64,000 bases of DNA from Myxococcales bacterium (GTDB lineage: Bacteria; Myxococcota_A; Polyangia; Polyangiales; Polyangiaceae). The position numbers were made by a program, and so were the translations under genes. The stretch is taken from contig JADJKB010000025.1 in NCBI GenBank assembly GCA_016706225.1, positions 434,001 to 498,000 on the forward strand, read 5' to 3'. Shown piece by piece: positions 28,778 to 38,226 of the stretch. Numbering within the stretch: the first letter of the stretch is position 1; each line of letters begins with the position of its first letter. The notes below the pieces were generated by a model. That model was not told the origin of the DNA. It saw only the letters and a program-made list of their open reading frames with translations, and did no database searches.

Positions 28778-29992
28778 ATGGCCGAGTTTGCGTGGGAAGC
28801 ACGCGCCCGAACCGGGGAAGTCCGCAAGGGCGTCATGGAGGCGGACAGCGCGGACGCCGTCAATCAGCGCCTGCGACAGCAGCAGCTCAACCCGGTCAAG
28901 GTCAAGAAAAAGGCCAAAGACCTCAACCTGACCATCGGGTCAGGCGTCACGACCAAAGATCTCGTCACCTTCACGCGCCTCTTTGCCACGATGATCGACG
29001 CGGGCCTGCCGCTCGTGCAGTGCCTGGAGATCTTGGGCGGTCAGCAGACCAACAAGATCTTCGGGAACGTGCTCAGAGAAGTGAAGAGCGCCGTCGAGCA
29101 GGGCGCGTCGTTCAGCGACGCTCTCCGCAAACACCCGAAGGTCTTCGACGAGCTGTTCGTGAACTTGGTCCACGCCGGCGAGGTCGGCGGCATCTTGGAC
29201 ACCATCATGCAGCGTTTGTCGGTGTACCTCGAGAAGCGCCAGAAGCTCGTGCGTCAGGTGCGCGGCGCAATGGTCTATCCGAGCATCGTCATCGTGATTG
29301 CCGGCGGTGTCATGACGGTCCTCCTGACCTTCGTGATCCCGGCGTTCGAGCGCATGTTCGCGGATTTCGGCGGTGGCAAGGACGCCCTGCCCAAGCTGAC
29401 CCAGATCATCGTCGCGCTGTCCCACGGCTTCGTGAGCTATCTGCCGTTCATCATCGTCGTGCTGTTGATCTCGACCGGCTCGTTCATCTACTTCTACCGG
29501 ACACCCGCCGGAAAACGCGTCGTCCACAAGGCGATGCTGCAGATGCCGATCGTGGGCCCCGTGCTCCGCAAGATCGCCGTCGCACGCTTCACGCGCACGC
29601 TGGGCACGCTGCTTCAGTCCGGTGTGCCCATCCTCGACGCACTCGACATTTGCGCGCGAACCAGCGGCAACGTCGTGATCGAGTCGGGCATTCAGCACGT
29701 GCGGACCAAGATCAGCGAGGGCAAAAACATGGCCGAGCCGCTGGCCGAGACCAAGGTGTTCCCGGACATGGTCGTCCAGATGATCGCGGTGGGTGAGCAG
29801 ACCGGCGCCCTCGATCAGATGCTCAACAAGATCGCCGACTTCTACGAAGAAGAAACCGACGTGGCCGTGGCGGCGATGACCAGCGCCATCGAGCCGATCT
29901 TGATGGTGGGTGTCGGCGGGATGGTGGGTGTGGTGCTGATCGCGATGTACCTCCCGATCTTCTCCCTCGCCGGTAACATCAAGGCCGACTGA
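28778..29992 (+). CDS. pilC: Type IV pilus inner-membrane platform protein PilC
   Basis: This 404-residue GspF/PilC-family protein has two GspF repeats. The first starts about residue 70 (FTRLFATMIDAGLPLVQCLEIL) and the second about residue 270 (FTRTLGTLLQSGVPILDALDI). Three membrane helices lie near 170-195, 220-240 and 375-398. It forms the platform that couples the PilB/PilT ATPases to pilin assembly for twitching (S-) motility. An upstream extension of the frame overlaps the divergent hydrolase gene and is not used. The neighbour pilS starts 12 nt downstream, so the two are co-transcribed; pilB, pilT and pilA are not in this window. Confidence 0.92.
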   Translation: MAEFAWEARARTGEVRKGVMEADSADAVNQRLRQQQLNPVKVKKKAKDLNLTIGSGVTTKDLVTFTRLFATMIDAGLPLVQCLEILGGQQTNKIFGNVLREVKSAVEQGASFSDALRKHPKVFDELFVNLVHAGEVGGILDTIMQRLSVYLEKRQKLVRQVRGAMVYPSIVIVIAGGVMTVLLTFVIPAFERMFADFGGGKDALPKLTQIIVALSHGFVSYLPFIIVVLLISTGSFIYFYRTPAGKRVVHKAMLQMPIVGPVLRKIAVARFTRTLGTLLQSGVPILDALDICARTSGNVVIESGIQHVRTKISEGKNMAEPLAETKVFPDMVVQMIAVGEQTGALDQMLNKIADFYEEETDVAVAAMTSAIEPILMVGVGGMVGVVLIAMYLPIFSLAGNIKAD

Positions 29993-30004
29993 CGGGCGGC
30001 GCTC

Positions 30005-31327
30005 GTGCCCGTCCGCCTTGGCATTCCCGACAACCTCGCCGGCGCGCCTTTGCCGCGGCGTCTGGCCTGGGTCACGGCCGCCCGGCTCTTCTTCCTGTCG
30101 GCGGCGCTGGGTGTCATCGGCTCTTTCTACCTGCGCAGCGCCGGCGGCGAGACCATCAGCACCCAGGTCGGCTGGGCGACGCTGGGATTTGCCTTCGCCA
30201 GCGCCGGCATCTACGCAGCGGTGCTCCGCGCCGGGAAGAGGCTCGAGCTGTTGGCGCTCGCGCAGCTGGTCATCGATCAGGCGACATGGACCGTCCTCGT
30301 CTATCTCTCCGGAGGCGCGGCGAGCGGCGCGACGTCATTCTACGGTCTGACCTGCGTCGCGGGCGCGGCGCTCGCCGGCCTCAGAGGCGCAACCGTCGCT
30401 GCGGCTTCAGGAGGCGCTTTCTACATCGGCGTGGTCACGCTGCTCGAACGCGGTTGGTTGCCTCCGCCTTCCGACCAACCCCGTACGCTGTACGAGCTCA
30501 GCCCGAGCGAGGTCGTCTACTACGTCCTGGTCAACCTGCTGATGCTGGTGGTGGTGACCTTGCTCTCGGGTTACCTGGCGGAGCGGCTGCGCATTGCCAG
30601 CGGGCGGGTTGTCGCGGCCGAGGCCCGGGCAGATCAGGCCGAGCGGATGGCGGCGCTTGGCCGCCTGGCCGCCGGTCTCGCCCACGAGATCAGGAACCCA
30701 CTCGGGTCGATCGCGGGCTCGATTCAGCTGCTCAGGGACAGCCCCGAGCTCTCGGATGAAGACAAACAGCTGTGCGACATCGTGCAGCGAGAGGCCGGCC
30801 GCTTGAACGACCTCGTCACGGACATGATGGACCTGACGCGACCTCGTACACCGCAGATCGCCGAGGTGGATGTGGCCCGCATTGCCCGCGATGTCGTCGA
30901 GCTGGCTGGCAAGTCCGGACGGGCGGTGTCCGACGTCGACGTCGTGTATGAAGGGGAGGAGAGTGTTCGTGTCGAGGCAGACGCGGGCCACATGAAACAG
31001 TTGACCTGGAACCTCGTGCGCAACGCGGTACAGGCAAGCAGCGCGGGTGAGGTGGTGAACGTGCGGGTCACCGTCGCCGACGGCGTCGCCGAGCTCAGTG
31101 TGTCCGACCAGGGGGAAGGGATCGACGAGGCGGCCAGACCGCGACTGTTCGACGCATTCTTCACCACCCGCAGCCACGGGACCGGTGTCGGGCTCGCGGT
31201 CGTCAAGGCCATCGCCGAAGAGCACGGGTTCGGCCTCCGGGTCGATAGCGAGGCCGGGCAGGGTGCGACCTTCCGGGTCAGCCTGGGGCGGTCGCTCGCG
31301 GCCCATGACCCGGAGCCCGCGGCGTGA
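30005..31327 (+). CDS. pilS: PilS-like membrane sensor histidine kinase
   Basis: This 440-residue kinase has about six membrane helices in residues 20-200, with no large periplasmic loop, as in PilS. The dimerisation/H-box is LAHEIRNPLGSI (His near 226), and the HATPase domain has N-box NLVRNAVQAS, G1 SDQGEGID and G2 GTGVGLAVVK. It is expected to phosphorylate an NtrC-type regulator (PilR) that activates sigma-54 promoters of pilus genes, but no such regulator gene follows. The start is GTG at 30005. The product may act with PilC's operon, inferred from adjacency. Confidence 0.85.
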   Translation: MPVRLGIPDNLAGAPLPRRLAWVTAARLFFLSAALGVIGSFYLRSAGGETISTQVGWATLGFAFASAGIYAAVLRAGKRLELLALAQLVIDQATWTVLVYLSGGAASGATSFYGLTCVAGAALAGLRGATVAAASGGAFYIGVVTLLERGWLPPPSDQPRTLYELSPSEVVYYVLVNLLMLVVVTLLSGYLAERLRIASGRVVAAEARADQAERMAALGRLAAGLAHEIRNPLGSIAGSIQLLRDSPELSDEDKQLCDIVQREAGRLNDLVTDMMDLTRPRTPQIAEVDVARIARDVVELAGKSGRAVSDVDVVYEGEESVRVEADAGHMKQLTWNLVRNAVQASSAGEVVNVRVTVADGVAELSVSDQGEGIDEAARPRLFDAFFTTRSHGTGVGLAVVKAIAEEHGFGLRVDSEAGQGATFRVSLGRSLAAHDPEPAA

Positions 31328-31460
31328 ACGACGGTCGGTGTGCGCCGGACGCACAGATCACGGGCGGGGCACGGTCAGGGGCTACCCCCCGCCTTCGCGC
31401 TCCGGGCGTAAGTGAATGAATTTCAGGGACTTGACCGGAAATTTCGCCGGCAGTGAAGTT

Positions 31461-31477
31461 TTGGCACCCCCGTTGCG
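31461..31477 (+). promoter_or_regulatory. Sigma-54 (RpoN) -24/-12 promoter
   Basis: TTGGCAC (31461-31467) and TTGCG (31473-31477) place GG and GC exactly 10 bp apart, the invariant spacing of sigma-54 promoters, and match the consensus TGGCAC-N5-TTGC. The predicted start of transcription is near 31488. That leaves a leader too short for the ATG at 31497 but suitable for the ATG at 31512, preceded by GGAAA. It lies in intergenic DNA directly before the MlaC-like gene. Confidence 0.75.
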
Positions 31478-31511
31478 TAAAACGAAGAGTAGCCCCATGG
31501 AAAATCACGTC

Positions 31512-32111
31512 ATGTTCCGTCGCCGCTGGTTCCACTTCGTCACCGTCATCGGCCTCCTGCTCGGCTTCTCGGCAACCGCCCTGGCCGACGGCAACGCTGA
31601 CGCCGTGCTCAAGGCAAAACAGGCAGAGCTCAGCGCGCAGGTGAAGAAGGGCAAAGCGGCGGACGTGAAGAAGATGGACCAGGTCTTCGACGAGCTGCTG
31701 GACTACGCGGACCTCGCGAAGGAGTCCCTCGGCACGCACTGGGACGACCGGACTGACGCCGAGAAGCAGGAGTTCCAGGACCTCCTGAAGCGGCTGGTGA
31801 AGAACGCCTACCGCAAGAACCTGAAGAAGACCGCGAACTACGAGGTGACCTACGACGGCGTCTCCGACGCCAAGAAGGGCGTCCTGGTCAAGACCGTCGC
31901 GAAGAGCAAGACCAATGCGCGCGAAGAGCCGGTTCACATCGACTACGCCATGCACAAAGTCGACGGGAAGTGGGTCGTGGGTAACATCGTGACCGAGGGC
32001 GCGAGCATGGTCGGCAACTACCGCAGCCAATTCGGGCGCGTCATCAAGAAGAGCGGGTTTGCCGAGCTGATGCGTCGAATGAAGAAGAAGGCAGGCAAAG
32101 ACGGCGCGTGA
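31512..32111 (+). CDS. MlaC/Ttg2-family periplasmic phospholipid carrier
   Basis: This 199-residue exported protein has a clean signal peptide (MFRRRWFHFVTVIGLLLGFSATALAD), then the all-helix/beta MlaC fold with DYADLAKESLGTHWDDRTDAEKQEF and a GKWVVGNIVTEG strand pair. MlaC ferries phospholipids between the Mla outer- and inner-membrane complexes; no other mla gene is here. An in-frame ATG at 31497 is possible, but the predicted sigma-54 transcript start favours 31512. The gene ends in a strong terminator, so it is a single-gene unit under its own promoter. Confidence 0.82.
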   Translation: MFRRRWFHFVTVIGLLLGFSATALADGNADAVLKAKQAELSAQVKKGKAADVKKMDQVFDELLDYADLAKESLGTHWDDRTDAEKQEFQDLLKRLVKNAYRKNLKKTANYEVTYDGVSDAKKGVLVKTVAKSKTNAREEPVHIDYAMHKVDGKWVVGNIVTEGASMVGNYRSQFGRVIKKSGFAELMRRMKKKAGKDGA

Positions 32112-32132
32112 GACGTCACGCCCGGAGTCACC

Positions 32133-32164
32133 GCGCGGGCCACATGGCCCGCGCGCTCGTTTTG
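32133..32164 (+). terminator. Intrinsic terminator after the MlaC-like gene
   Basis: A perfect 9-bp stem GCGCGGGCC/GGCCCGCGC with loop ACAT (32133-32154) is followed by GCTCGTTTTG, a short T-run. It lies 20 nt after the stop codon of the MlaC-like gene. Confidence 0.7.
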
Positions 32165-32359
32165 TCCGCAGCGCGCCGCGGCGCCGTCCGAGGAGCTCAC
32201 GCGCGCCTGCCTACGCCCGAGCTCCAGCCTTCCGGTCGGTGAGCACTGCCCTCGGACCAATGCCCGCCGGACTCCGGACCACGGCTTCGATAAGCGCTTC
32301 GTGAGCGGACGCGCACGGCATTACCCTGCCTGCTTTCGACCTGGTACGATTGCGCCAAC

Positions 32360-34879
32360 GTGTCGCAGTCCGAGCGCTCCCCCGGCTTGAGCCCGATCGG
32401 GCAGTGGCCGCTCGCGGCCGATCCAGCCCTCGCCGATGGTCGGGTCCCGCTCCGGCTGACCGCCACGCGCGGCGCGCTGGGCATCGAGCTGTACGAGCCG
32501 GTGGAAGTGGGACCGCTCGAGCTGCGAGGCTTGTCGGCAACCCTGCCGGGCTTGCGCTTTCCCGTCGACCTGTCCGGCGGCGTGCCGGTGTTTCGACATC
32601 GGCGTGGAGATCTCGAACGGCTCGAGCTCGCGGTCACCCACACCGGACTGTCGTCGTGGCTCGCGCCGCGCTTCGGCGACATCGTCGGGCCGCTCGAGCG
32701 CGCACCCAGCGTGTGGACCCTGCCGCAGGGGCTGGCACTGGGACTCTCCGGGGCGAGAGGAGCACTTGCCTTCGATCTCTTGTGGGCGCCCATCGGCGGG
32801 GATGCCCGCTTCGTGCTGAGCCACGTTCGCGGTGCGGGCCTGAGCGCGCCCGCGCTGTTGTTTGCGTTGCAGGCGGTCGACACGCTGTTCGGCGAGCTCG
32901 GCGAGCGAACGGGCAGGCTGGTCACCGTTCGCGGCGTGGCTGCACGCCTCACGCGGGCGGTGTTGCCTGCGGTTGGAGCGCGCGCCCCATCGACCGCGCG
33001 CGTGCGGTTTGGTGAGCTGGAGTCCCACGGCGATGAGGTGCATGTGGCACTCGACTCGGCGTTCGAGCCGGCGTTGATGCACGCGGCCGCGGCTCGAGCA
33101 CTCGAGCTCGCGACGCTCACGCTGCAGGCCGATGACGCACTGGTGCGCGGTGAGCTCGATGCGGCGCGTGCGCTTTACATCGCAGCGCTCGAGCACGCGC
33201 CGCGACACCCGCAGATCACTCAGCTGATTGGTGAGATCGATCTGTTCTCCGCTGGGCGTGCCGAGGCGGCCCTAGGGCTCATCGTCGAGAGGCTGCCGGC
33301 GGCGCGCTCGGGTTTCATCGGAGCGGAGCTCTTGGCCCGAACTGGAGATCTCGCTGGTGCCTCCGAAGCCATCGAAAACATGGTGCAAGGTGAGCCTTTT
33401 GCCCCGCTGAGCGCCCGGTTGTGGTTGCGCTTGAGTGAGCTCACGAGCTCCGGCGCCGAGCAGAGGGGCTTCTTGGACCGCGCCGTGGCGGCGTCGCCAG
33501 GCCTCGCCGAGGTGCGCTGGGCCCGGTTCGACGCTCGCGTCGAGCTGGGTGACGTCGATGGGGCTCTGGCGGACGCCGAACACCTGGAGGCGGCGTCGCT
33601 CGGGGCGAGTGCTCGACACGGAGCATGTACCCGATCCGCGCGCGCCCTGCTCACTCACGGATTCGTCAAGGACGCGGGACGCCTGTTCGAGCGCGCGCTG
33701 CGCTACGTGCCGGACGACGCGGTGGCGACAGCGGGCCTGGCCCGCTCGCTGATGGAAGCGGGCAAGAGTCAGCGTGCGTTTGCGTTGTTGGCGCGCGCAG
33801 TTGCGCTGTCCGAACGAACCGGACGCGGGGACGCTGATGCTCTGGTGGACATGGCGCGATTGCTCGCGACGGATCTAGAGGACATGCCCCAAGCCATTGC
33901 TCGTGTCAGGCAGGTGCATGCCGGCTCACCGCGTGCGATCGAGGCGGCGCTTCTGGAAGGGCAGTGGCGTGCCACAATTGGGGACGTTGCTGGTGCCAGC
34001 CTGGCGTTTGGGCGCATGCGCGACCGCATCGAGCTCGCCGAAGCACCGCCCGATGCGGCCGCCGAGTGGTTGATGCAGGCGGCGCGGTTCGAACGCGACA
34101 CCCAAGGTGACGTGCTCTCGGCGGAGCGACACCTGGCGGTCGCGCTGCGGGTGAGTCCGCGGGACAAGGACGTCGCGAGCGCCTACCGCGAGGTCGCGGC
34201 TGTGGTGGCGGCACGCGGTCGCCGAGAACGCGGCCGGGTCGAACCCGAACCGCAACGCAAGGCTGCGCGCCGCCCGCCGGCGGCAGCGAGTGCCGACGCT
34301 GGGCTCGAGGTGGAGCTGCCGGCGGCAACGCCCGAGCCGCTCGAGGTCGAGCTGCCTCAGCGCGAAGCTGCGCGGGTGGAGCTTCGGCTGGCGGAGGCGG
34401 AGCCGCTCGAGGTCGAATTGCCTCCGGGCCGCGAGGTGGAGCAGGAGCTTGCGCTCGGATCGGACGAGCCGCCGGGGAGGCTCGTGGCCATCGACACGGA
34501 AGCAGAGCGTGAGCCGCGCTCCGACGAGCCGAGCGACACCTTCGTGCCCCCGGAAGACCCGGAGATCCCCGCGGAGTTCGATCCACGAGACGTGGAGCTG
34601 GCGTCGCGCCTCGAGCTCGCCGTCCGCGCGAACGCCGAGGACGACGCGCTGGCGCTCGAGCTCGCAGACGTGTTGATACGACTCGGCCGTGATCACGAGG
34701 TGTACGCGCTCCTGTCAGCTCGCCGTGAGGAGATCGCCGAACATCGCCGCGCCGATCTGATGTGGCGCTTGCGTCAGGTGCTGTCGCGGCTGGCGTCGCG
34801 CGCGGTTCGAGACGGACGGCTCAGTGAGGCGACGTTGTATCGCACTGCGCTCGCTGCCCTCGACGAAGAAGAAGTCTGA
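32360..34879 (+). CDS. Large TPR-repeat protein of unknown function
   Basis: This 839-residue protein has an N-terminal beta-rich region (about 1-240, no known domain) followed by about eight degenerate tetratricopeptide repeats between 250 and 620 (for example ALVRGELDAARALYIAALEHAP and LERALRYVPDDAVATAGLA-type units). A low-complexity acidic segment at about 640-745 has repeated LEVELP units, and a final helical pair closes the protein. It lacks signal peptide and membrane helices, so it is probably a cytoplasmic scaffold. The start is GTG at 32360. It converges on lysC. Function is not predictable. Confidence 0.72.
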   Translation: MSQSERSPGLSPIGQWPLAADPALADGRVPLRLTATRGALGIELYEPVEVGPLELRGLSATLPGLRFPVDLSGGVPVFRHRRGDLERLELAVTHTGLSSWLAPRFGDIVGPLERAPSVWTLPQGLALGLSGARGALAFDLLWAPIGGDARFVLSHVRGAGLSAPALLFALQAVDTLFGELGERTGRLVTVRGVAARLTRAVLPAVGARAPSTARVRFGELESHGDEVHVALDSAFEPALMHAAAARALELATLTLQADDALVRGELDAARALYIAALEHAPRHPQITQLIGEIDLFSAGRAEAALGLIVERLPAARSGFIGAELLARTGDLAGASEAIENMVQGEPFAPLSARLWLRLSELTSSGAEQRGFLDRAVAASPGLAEVRWARFDARVELGDVDGALADAEHLEAASLGASARHGACTRSARALLTHGFVKDAGRLFERALRYVPDDAVATAGLARSLMEAGKSQRAFALLARAVALSERTGRGDADALVDMARLLATDLEDMPQAIARVRQVHAGSPRAIEAALLEGQWRATIGDVAGASLAFGRMRDRIELAEAPPDAAAEWLMQAARFERDTQGDVLSAERHLAVALRVSPRDKDVASAYREVAAVVAARGRRERGRVEPEPQRKAARRPPAAASADAGLEVELPAATPEPLEVELPQREAARVELRLAEAEPLEVELPPGREVEQELALGSDEPPGRLVAIDTEAEREPRSDEPSDTFVPPEDPEIPAEFDPRDVELASRLELAVRANAEDDALALELADVLIRLGRDHEVYALLSARREEIAEHRRADLMWRLRQVLSRLASRAVRDGRLSEATLYRTALAALDEEEV

Positions 34880-34907
34880 GCCTGCGCGCGAAGCGGCGCG
34901 CTCAGGC
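34879..34907. terminator. Candidate hairpin between convergent genes
   Basis: GCCTGCGCGC and GCGCGCTCAGGC (34880-34907) can pair with one bulge between the TPR gene and lysC, which converge here. There is no T-run on either strand, so termination is only inferred. Confidence 0.35.
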
Positions 34908-36152
34908 CGTCAGCCGCGTGGCGTCCGGCTGCGCCGCGCCGGGGCCTAGCTTTTCGTGCCACGCGCGGGCCGCCGGCTCGAGCGCTGCTTCGGGGAGCAC
35001 ACACGACAGCCGGAGTGGATGGCTGAACACGAAGCGCGGCGCGGCGGTCAGCGCTCGCAGACCCTCCGACAGCACGTCGGCGCGAGTGCCGACCTCGACA
35101 CCGACCAAGCTGAGCAGGCCGAGGCCCTCCTCGAGCTTCAGGCCGGCGAGCCCCGCGGCCTGGAGCGCGCCGCTGACCTCTCGGAAGTTCGGGACGTTCA
35201 AGAGCGGCGCCCAAGCGACGGCCTCGGTGCTGCCCAGCGTCAGATCACCGAGCGGCAGGGAGTGTCGGGCCGCAACCTCGAGCAGAGCTCCGACGGCGGC
35301 GCGGTCCACACTGATCAGCGCGAGGCTCTTCTGGACGACCACCGCGCGGCGCGCGGCGTCCGAGTGGGAAGCGTCCGAGACGACGGTCTCCCGGAACGGT
35401 GCCTGGTCCACGCCGTCGCCGGTGCGGCGCGCGACGATGGCAATCTTGTTGCGCCGCGCCCACTCGACAGCCTGCGCGTTCAGCACCTTCGCGCCGCATT
35501 CGGCCATTTCTTGCATGGTCTCGTAGTCCAGCGAGGGCAGGTGACGAGCGTCTGCGATCACCCGCGGGTCGGCCGAGTAGACCCCGTCGACGTCGCTGTA
35601 GATCTCGCACCGATCCGCGGCCAGCGCCGCGGCCAGCGCGACCGCGGTGGTGTCGGAGCCCCCGCGCCCGAGCGTGGTGATCTCTCGCTTGTAGCTCATG
35701 CCCTGATACCCCGCGACGATCACGGTGCGACCACGGTGTAGCTCGTCCTCGATGCGATGCGGGCGCACCTCGATGATGCGCGCGTCAAAGTGCCGGTCGT
35801 TGGTGATGATCCCCGATTGTGACCCGGTGAAACTCACCGCGTCGTAGCCGCGGGCCTGGATCGCGATGGACAAGAGCGACATGCTCACCCGCTCTCCGGT
35901 CGAGAGCAGCATGTCGAGCTCGCGTTTCGCGGGCTCCGGCTGCGCGCCGCCGTTCGACGGGGCGACATCCGGCGGCAGCGCCGCCTCGCGTGCGAGCGCG
36001 AGCAAGTTGTCGGTGGACTTGCCCATCGCGCTCACCACGACCACCACTTCGTTGCCCTCTGCCCGGGCCCGTACGACCTGGTCGGCCACCTGGCGCAGCT
36101 TGCCGATGTCCGCCACCGAGGAGCCGCCGTACTTCTGGACGATGATCGCCAT
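34902..36152 (-). CDS. lysC: Aspartate kinase
   Basis: This 416-residue enzyme phosphorylates L-aspartate, the first step towards Lys, Thr and Met. The catalytic domain has IVQKYGGSSVAD (ATP/substrate Lys and Ser), FTGSQSGI and TTLGRGGSDTTAVALAAALAA. The C-terminal 140 residues occupy the place of the paired ACT domains that bind feedback effectors, but the usual ACT glycines and the IxMISTSE-type segment are absent, so allosteric control may be weak or altered. It has no operon partner: the next gene upstream is 164 nt away, with the same orientation. Confidence 0.88.
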   Translation of the reverse strand: MAIIVQKYGGSSVADIGKLRQVADQVVRARAEGNEVVVVVSAMGKSTDNLLALAREAALPPDVAPSNGGAQPEPAKRELDMLLSTGERVSMSLLSIAIQARGYDAVSFTGSQSGIITNDRHFDARIIEVRPHRIEDELHRGRTVIVAGYQGMSYKREITTLGRGGSDTTAVALAAALAADRCEIYSDVDGVYSADPRVIADARHLPSLDYETMQEMAECGAKVLNAQAVEWARRNKIAIVARRTGDGVDQAPFRETVVSDASHSDAARRAVVVQKSLALISVDRAAVGALLEVAARHSLPLGDLTLGSTEAVAWAPLLNVPNFREVSGALQAAGLAGLKLEEGLGLLSLVGVEVGTRADVLSEGLRALTAAPRFVFSHPLRLSCVLPEAALEPAARAWHEKLGPGAAQPDATRLTA

Positions 36153-36316
36153 GACTCGTCGCGCCTACCACGTCGCGCAAAACTTGGCCAAGTACACCAA
36201 GCGGAGGTGCTGCGGCGCGAGCCGGGAGGTCAGCCCGTCGCCCCGGAGGGACTCGCGCGACGCGCAAAGGACGGGAAGGGAGCTCTGCGCGCGCGGCCGA
36301 AGCTTCGAGGACCTTC

Positions 36317-37771
36317 TCACGAGCTCGAGGCGGGGGGGGTGATGCGATACAGGCCCGAGCCGCCCGCGGCCCACAGCCAGCCGGAGGCTCCGTCCCACAG
36401 CAGCGCGCTGACCCGGCCGTCGTCGACCTCGTGCGCAGGCGCGAGATCGGCGCGATCGAGCTCCGCCACGATCTCCGCCGACCGCGTCGTCACGTCGACC
36501 TCGATGACCACGCTCCGCTCTTCGGACTCGATGAACACCGCCAGCCAGACCCGCGGGCGCCCGCGGGTCTCACCCAGACACAGCGCGGTGGCGTGGACGG
36601 TGCTCGGAACGCGCGAGAACGAGCGCCCGCCGTCGGCGGACACGACCAGCCCGCGATCTCGACTGGCGAGCGCAACGACGCGGCCCGCCGATCCGAGCAA
36701 GAGACCGGCGCCGCGCGCCGTCTCTTCCGCGAGGGCGTCGAGCTCGACGCGGCTCAGCGTGGCGCCGGGTGCGCCGGCTTCGAGCAGCGAAAACCCCTCG
36801 TTGCCCTGCACGACGAGGCGTGCCGGCGCGCCCACCGACAGCGCCTGGACCTTGCCTCCGAGCTCGCTGCCCTGAAACGTTGCGCCCGAATCGTGGCTCA
36901 CCGCGATGCGGTTCGATTCGGCGGAGAGCAGGAAGGCGCGAGCGCCATCGCCGAGGGCGCTGATGCCGATCTGGGCCGGCGCGTCGGTCGTCAGGCCCAG
37001 GCACTCGCGGTGGCCAGTCAGCTGGCGGGTCAGCCCGTCCTCGCTCCAGCACTCGAGGGCATCGGACGCGGAGAACGTCACGACACCGCGTCCGAGCCCG
37101 GCGAGGCGAACCACGCGTGAGCTGGTCGGAAAGACCTGCACCGACCCGGTCCGGTCGATCGCACAGAGTCGCCTGCCGGCCACCCAGACGCGGCCTGCGG
37201 TCAGTGCCAGCGCACCGAGGTCAGTTCCCGCCTCTTCGTGTCGCATCACGACCCACGGGCGCTCGGACCATTCGGGCATCTCTTCATCGAGCATTGGCTC
37301 GGCGGCGAGCCACGAAGTTTCGTCCTCGAGCCCACCCGCTTCGTCTGCGTCGAGCTCGGGCAGATCCTCCGAAATCAAATCCTCCAGCGGCTCGTCGGTG
37401 CCTTCCTCGAGGGAGCCGACGATCGGTTCCTCGATTTCACGGATGTCCGCCGCCGGGTCCAATTTCTCGGGGCCGGCGCTGTCGCCGTCCTCCGAGGGTT
37501 CGGCCTCGTCCGCCAGCGTCAAGAGTCCCTGAATGTCCAGGATCCCCTCGTGCTCATCGCCGAGCATGTCGGGTTCGTCCGGCAATTCGAGCCCCAGCTC
37601 GAGCTCCGGGATGTGGGGCTCCGGGTCCATGTCGACGTCTTCTTCGAGCGGGTCGAGCAGCGCAACGAGCTCGGCCTCGTCCGGATCGTCCCGCTCGTCG
37701 TCGAACGAGGGATCGAGCGGGGGGAGCTCGTCGAGCTCCTCCGCGTCGTCCTTGGGTTCGGGCGTGGGCAT
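36317..37771 (-). CDS. Acidic N-terminus plus beta-propeller-like protein, unknown function
   Basis: This 484-residue protein has a strongly acidic, Glu/Asp/Pro-rich first 160 residues (theoretical low pI, likely disordered). The rest has repeated strand motifs with SHDSGATF and SADGGRSF, the Asp-box-like units seen in sialidase/BNR and Ycf48-type beta-propellers. There is no signal peptide or membrane helix. The frame opens with GTG at 37783; the ATG at 37771 is preferred. I cannot assign a function. Confidence 0.65.
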   Translation of the reverse strand: MPTPEPKDDAEELDELPPLDPSFDDERDDPDEAELVALLDPLEEDVDMDPEPHIPELELGLELPDEPDMLGDEHEGILDIQGLLTLADEAEPSEDGDSAGPEKLDPAADIREIEEPIVGSLEEGTDEPLEDLISEDLPELDADEAGGLEDETSWLAAEPMLDEEMPEWSERPWVVMRHEEAGTDLGALALTAGRVWVAGRRLCAIDRTGSVQVFPTSSRVVRLAGLGRGVVTFSASDALECWSEDGLTRQLTGHRECLGLTTDAPAQIGISALGDGARAFLLSAESNRIAVSHDSGATFQGSELGGKVQALSVGAPARLVVQGNEGFSLLEAGAPGATLSRVELDALAEETARGAGLLLGSAGRVVALASRDRGLVVSADGGRSFSRVPSTVHATALCLGETRGRPRVWLAVFIESEERSVVIEVDVTTRSAEIVAELDRADLAPAHEVDDGRVSALLWDGASGWLWAAGGSGLYRITPPASSS

Positions 37772-37906
37772 CTGGGAGCGCACGCTAGAGCATTTTGGGT
37801 CTGGTCGTCACGGTGACGCTGGCTCTCGGCGACGGTTTTGCGCACCACGGGCGCTCGGAAGACCTCGCCGGTTCGGGGTTTGCCGTTTCTGTTAGGCTCG
37901 GTCGCC

Positions 37907-38137
37907 GTGCCCATCGCCCCGCTCATCGGTCCGGACCTGGTAACCCGCAGTGTGCGTGTCCGTGCTCGCGACGTCGTGTTCGTCAAAGGGATCTTCGAGG
38001 CCAGCGAGGGCCTCGGTGCGCTGTTCGCCGAGCGCGGTGGCGATCTCACCATCGCGGCGCACGCGAGTCGCGTGCAGGAACTCGACGAACTTCTGCGAGA
38101 CCTCTCACTAGAGATCGGCGCGCTCGTCGAGCGCTGA
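37907..38137 (+). CDS. Small protein, DUF4911-like
   Basis: This 76-residue protein contains the segment VRARDVVFVKGIFEASEGLGALF followed by LTIAAHASRVQELDELLRDL, resembling the small DUF4911 family, which has no known activity. The start is taken at GTG 37907, since residues upstream of it in frame look unlike protein. It precedes the next gene by 89 nt in the same direction. Confidence 0.5.
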   Translation: MPIAPLIGPDLVTRSVRVRARDVVFVKGIFEASEGLGALFAERGGDLTIAAHASRVQELDELLRDLSLEIGALVER

Positions 38138-38226
38138 ACATCACGAAGGGCGCGTTCTCATTCGGCGTTTTTCCTGACACGCATGAGGGTTGCGAGCCTG
38201 GCCGTGATCCTTTAGGGTCGCCCACG

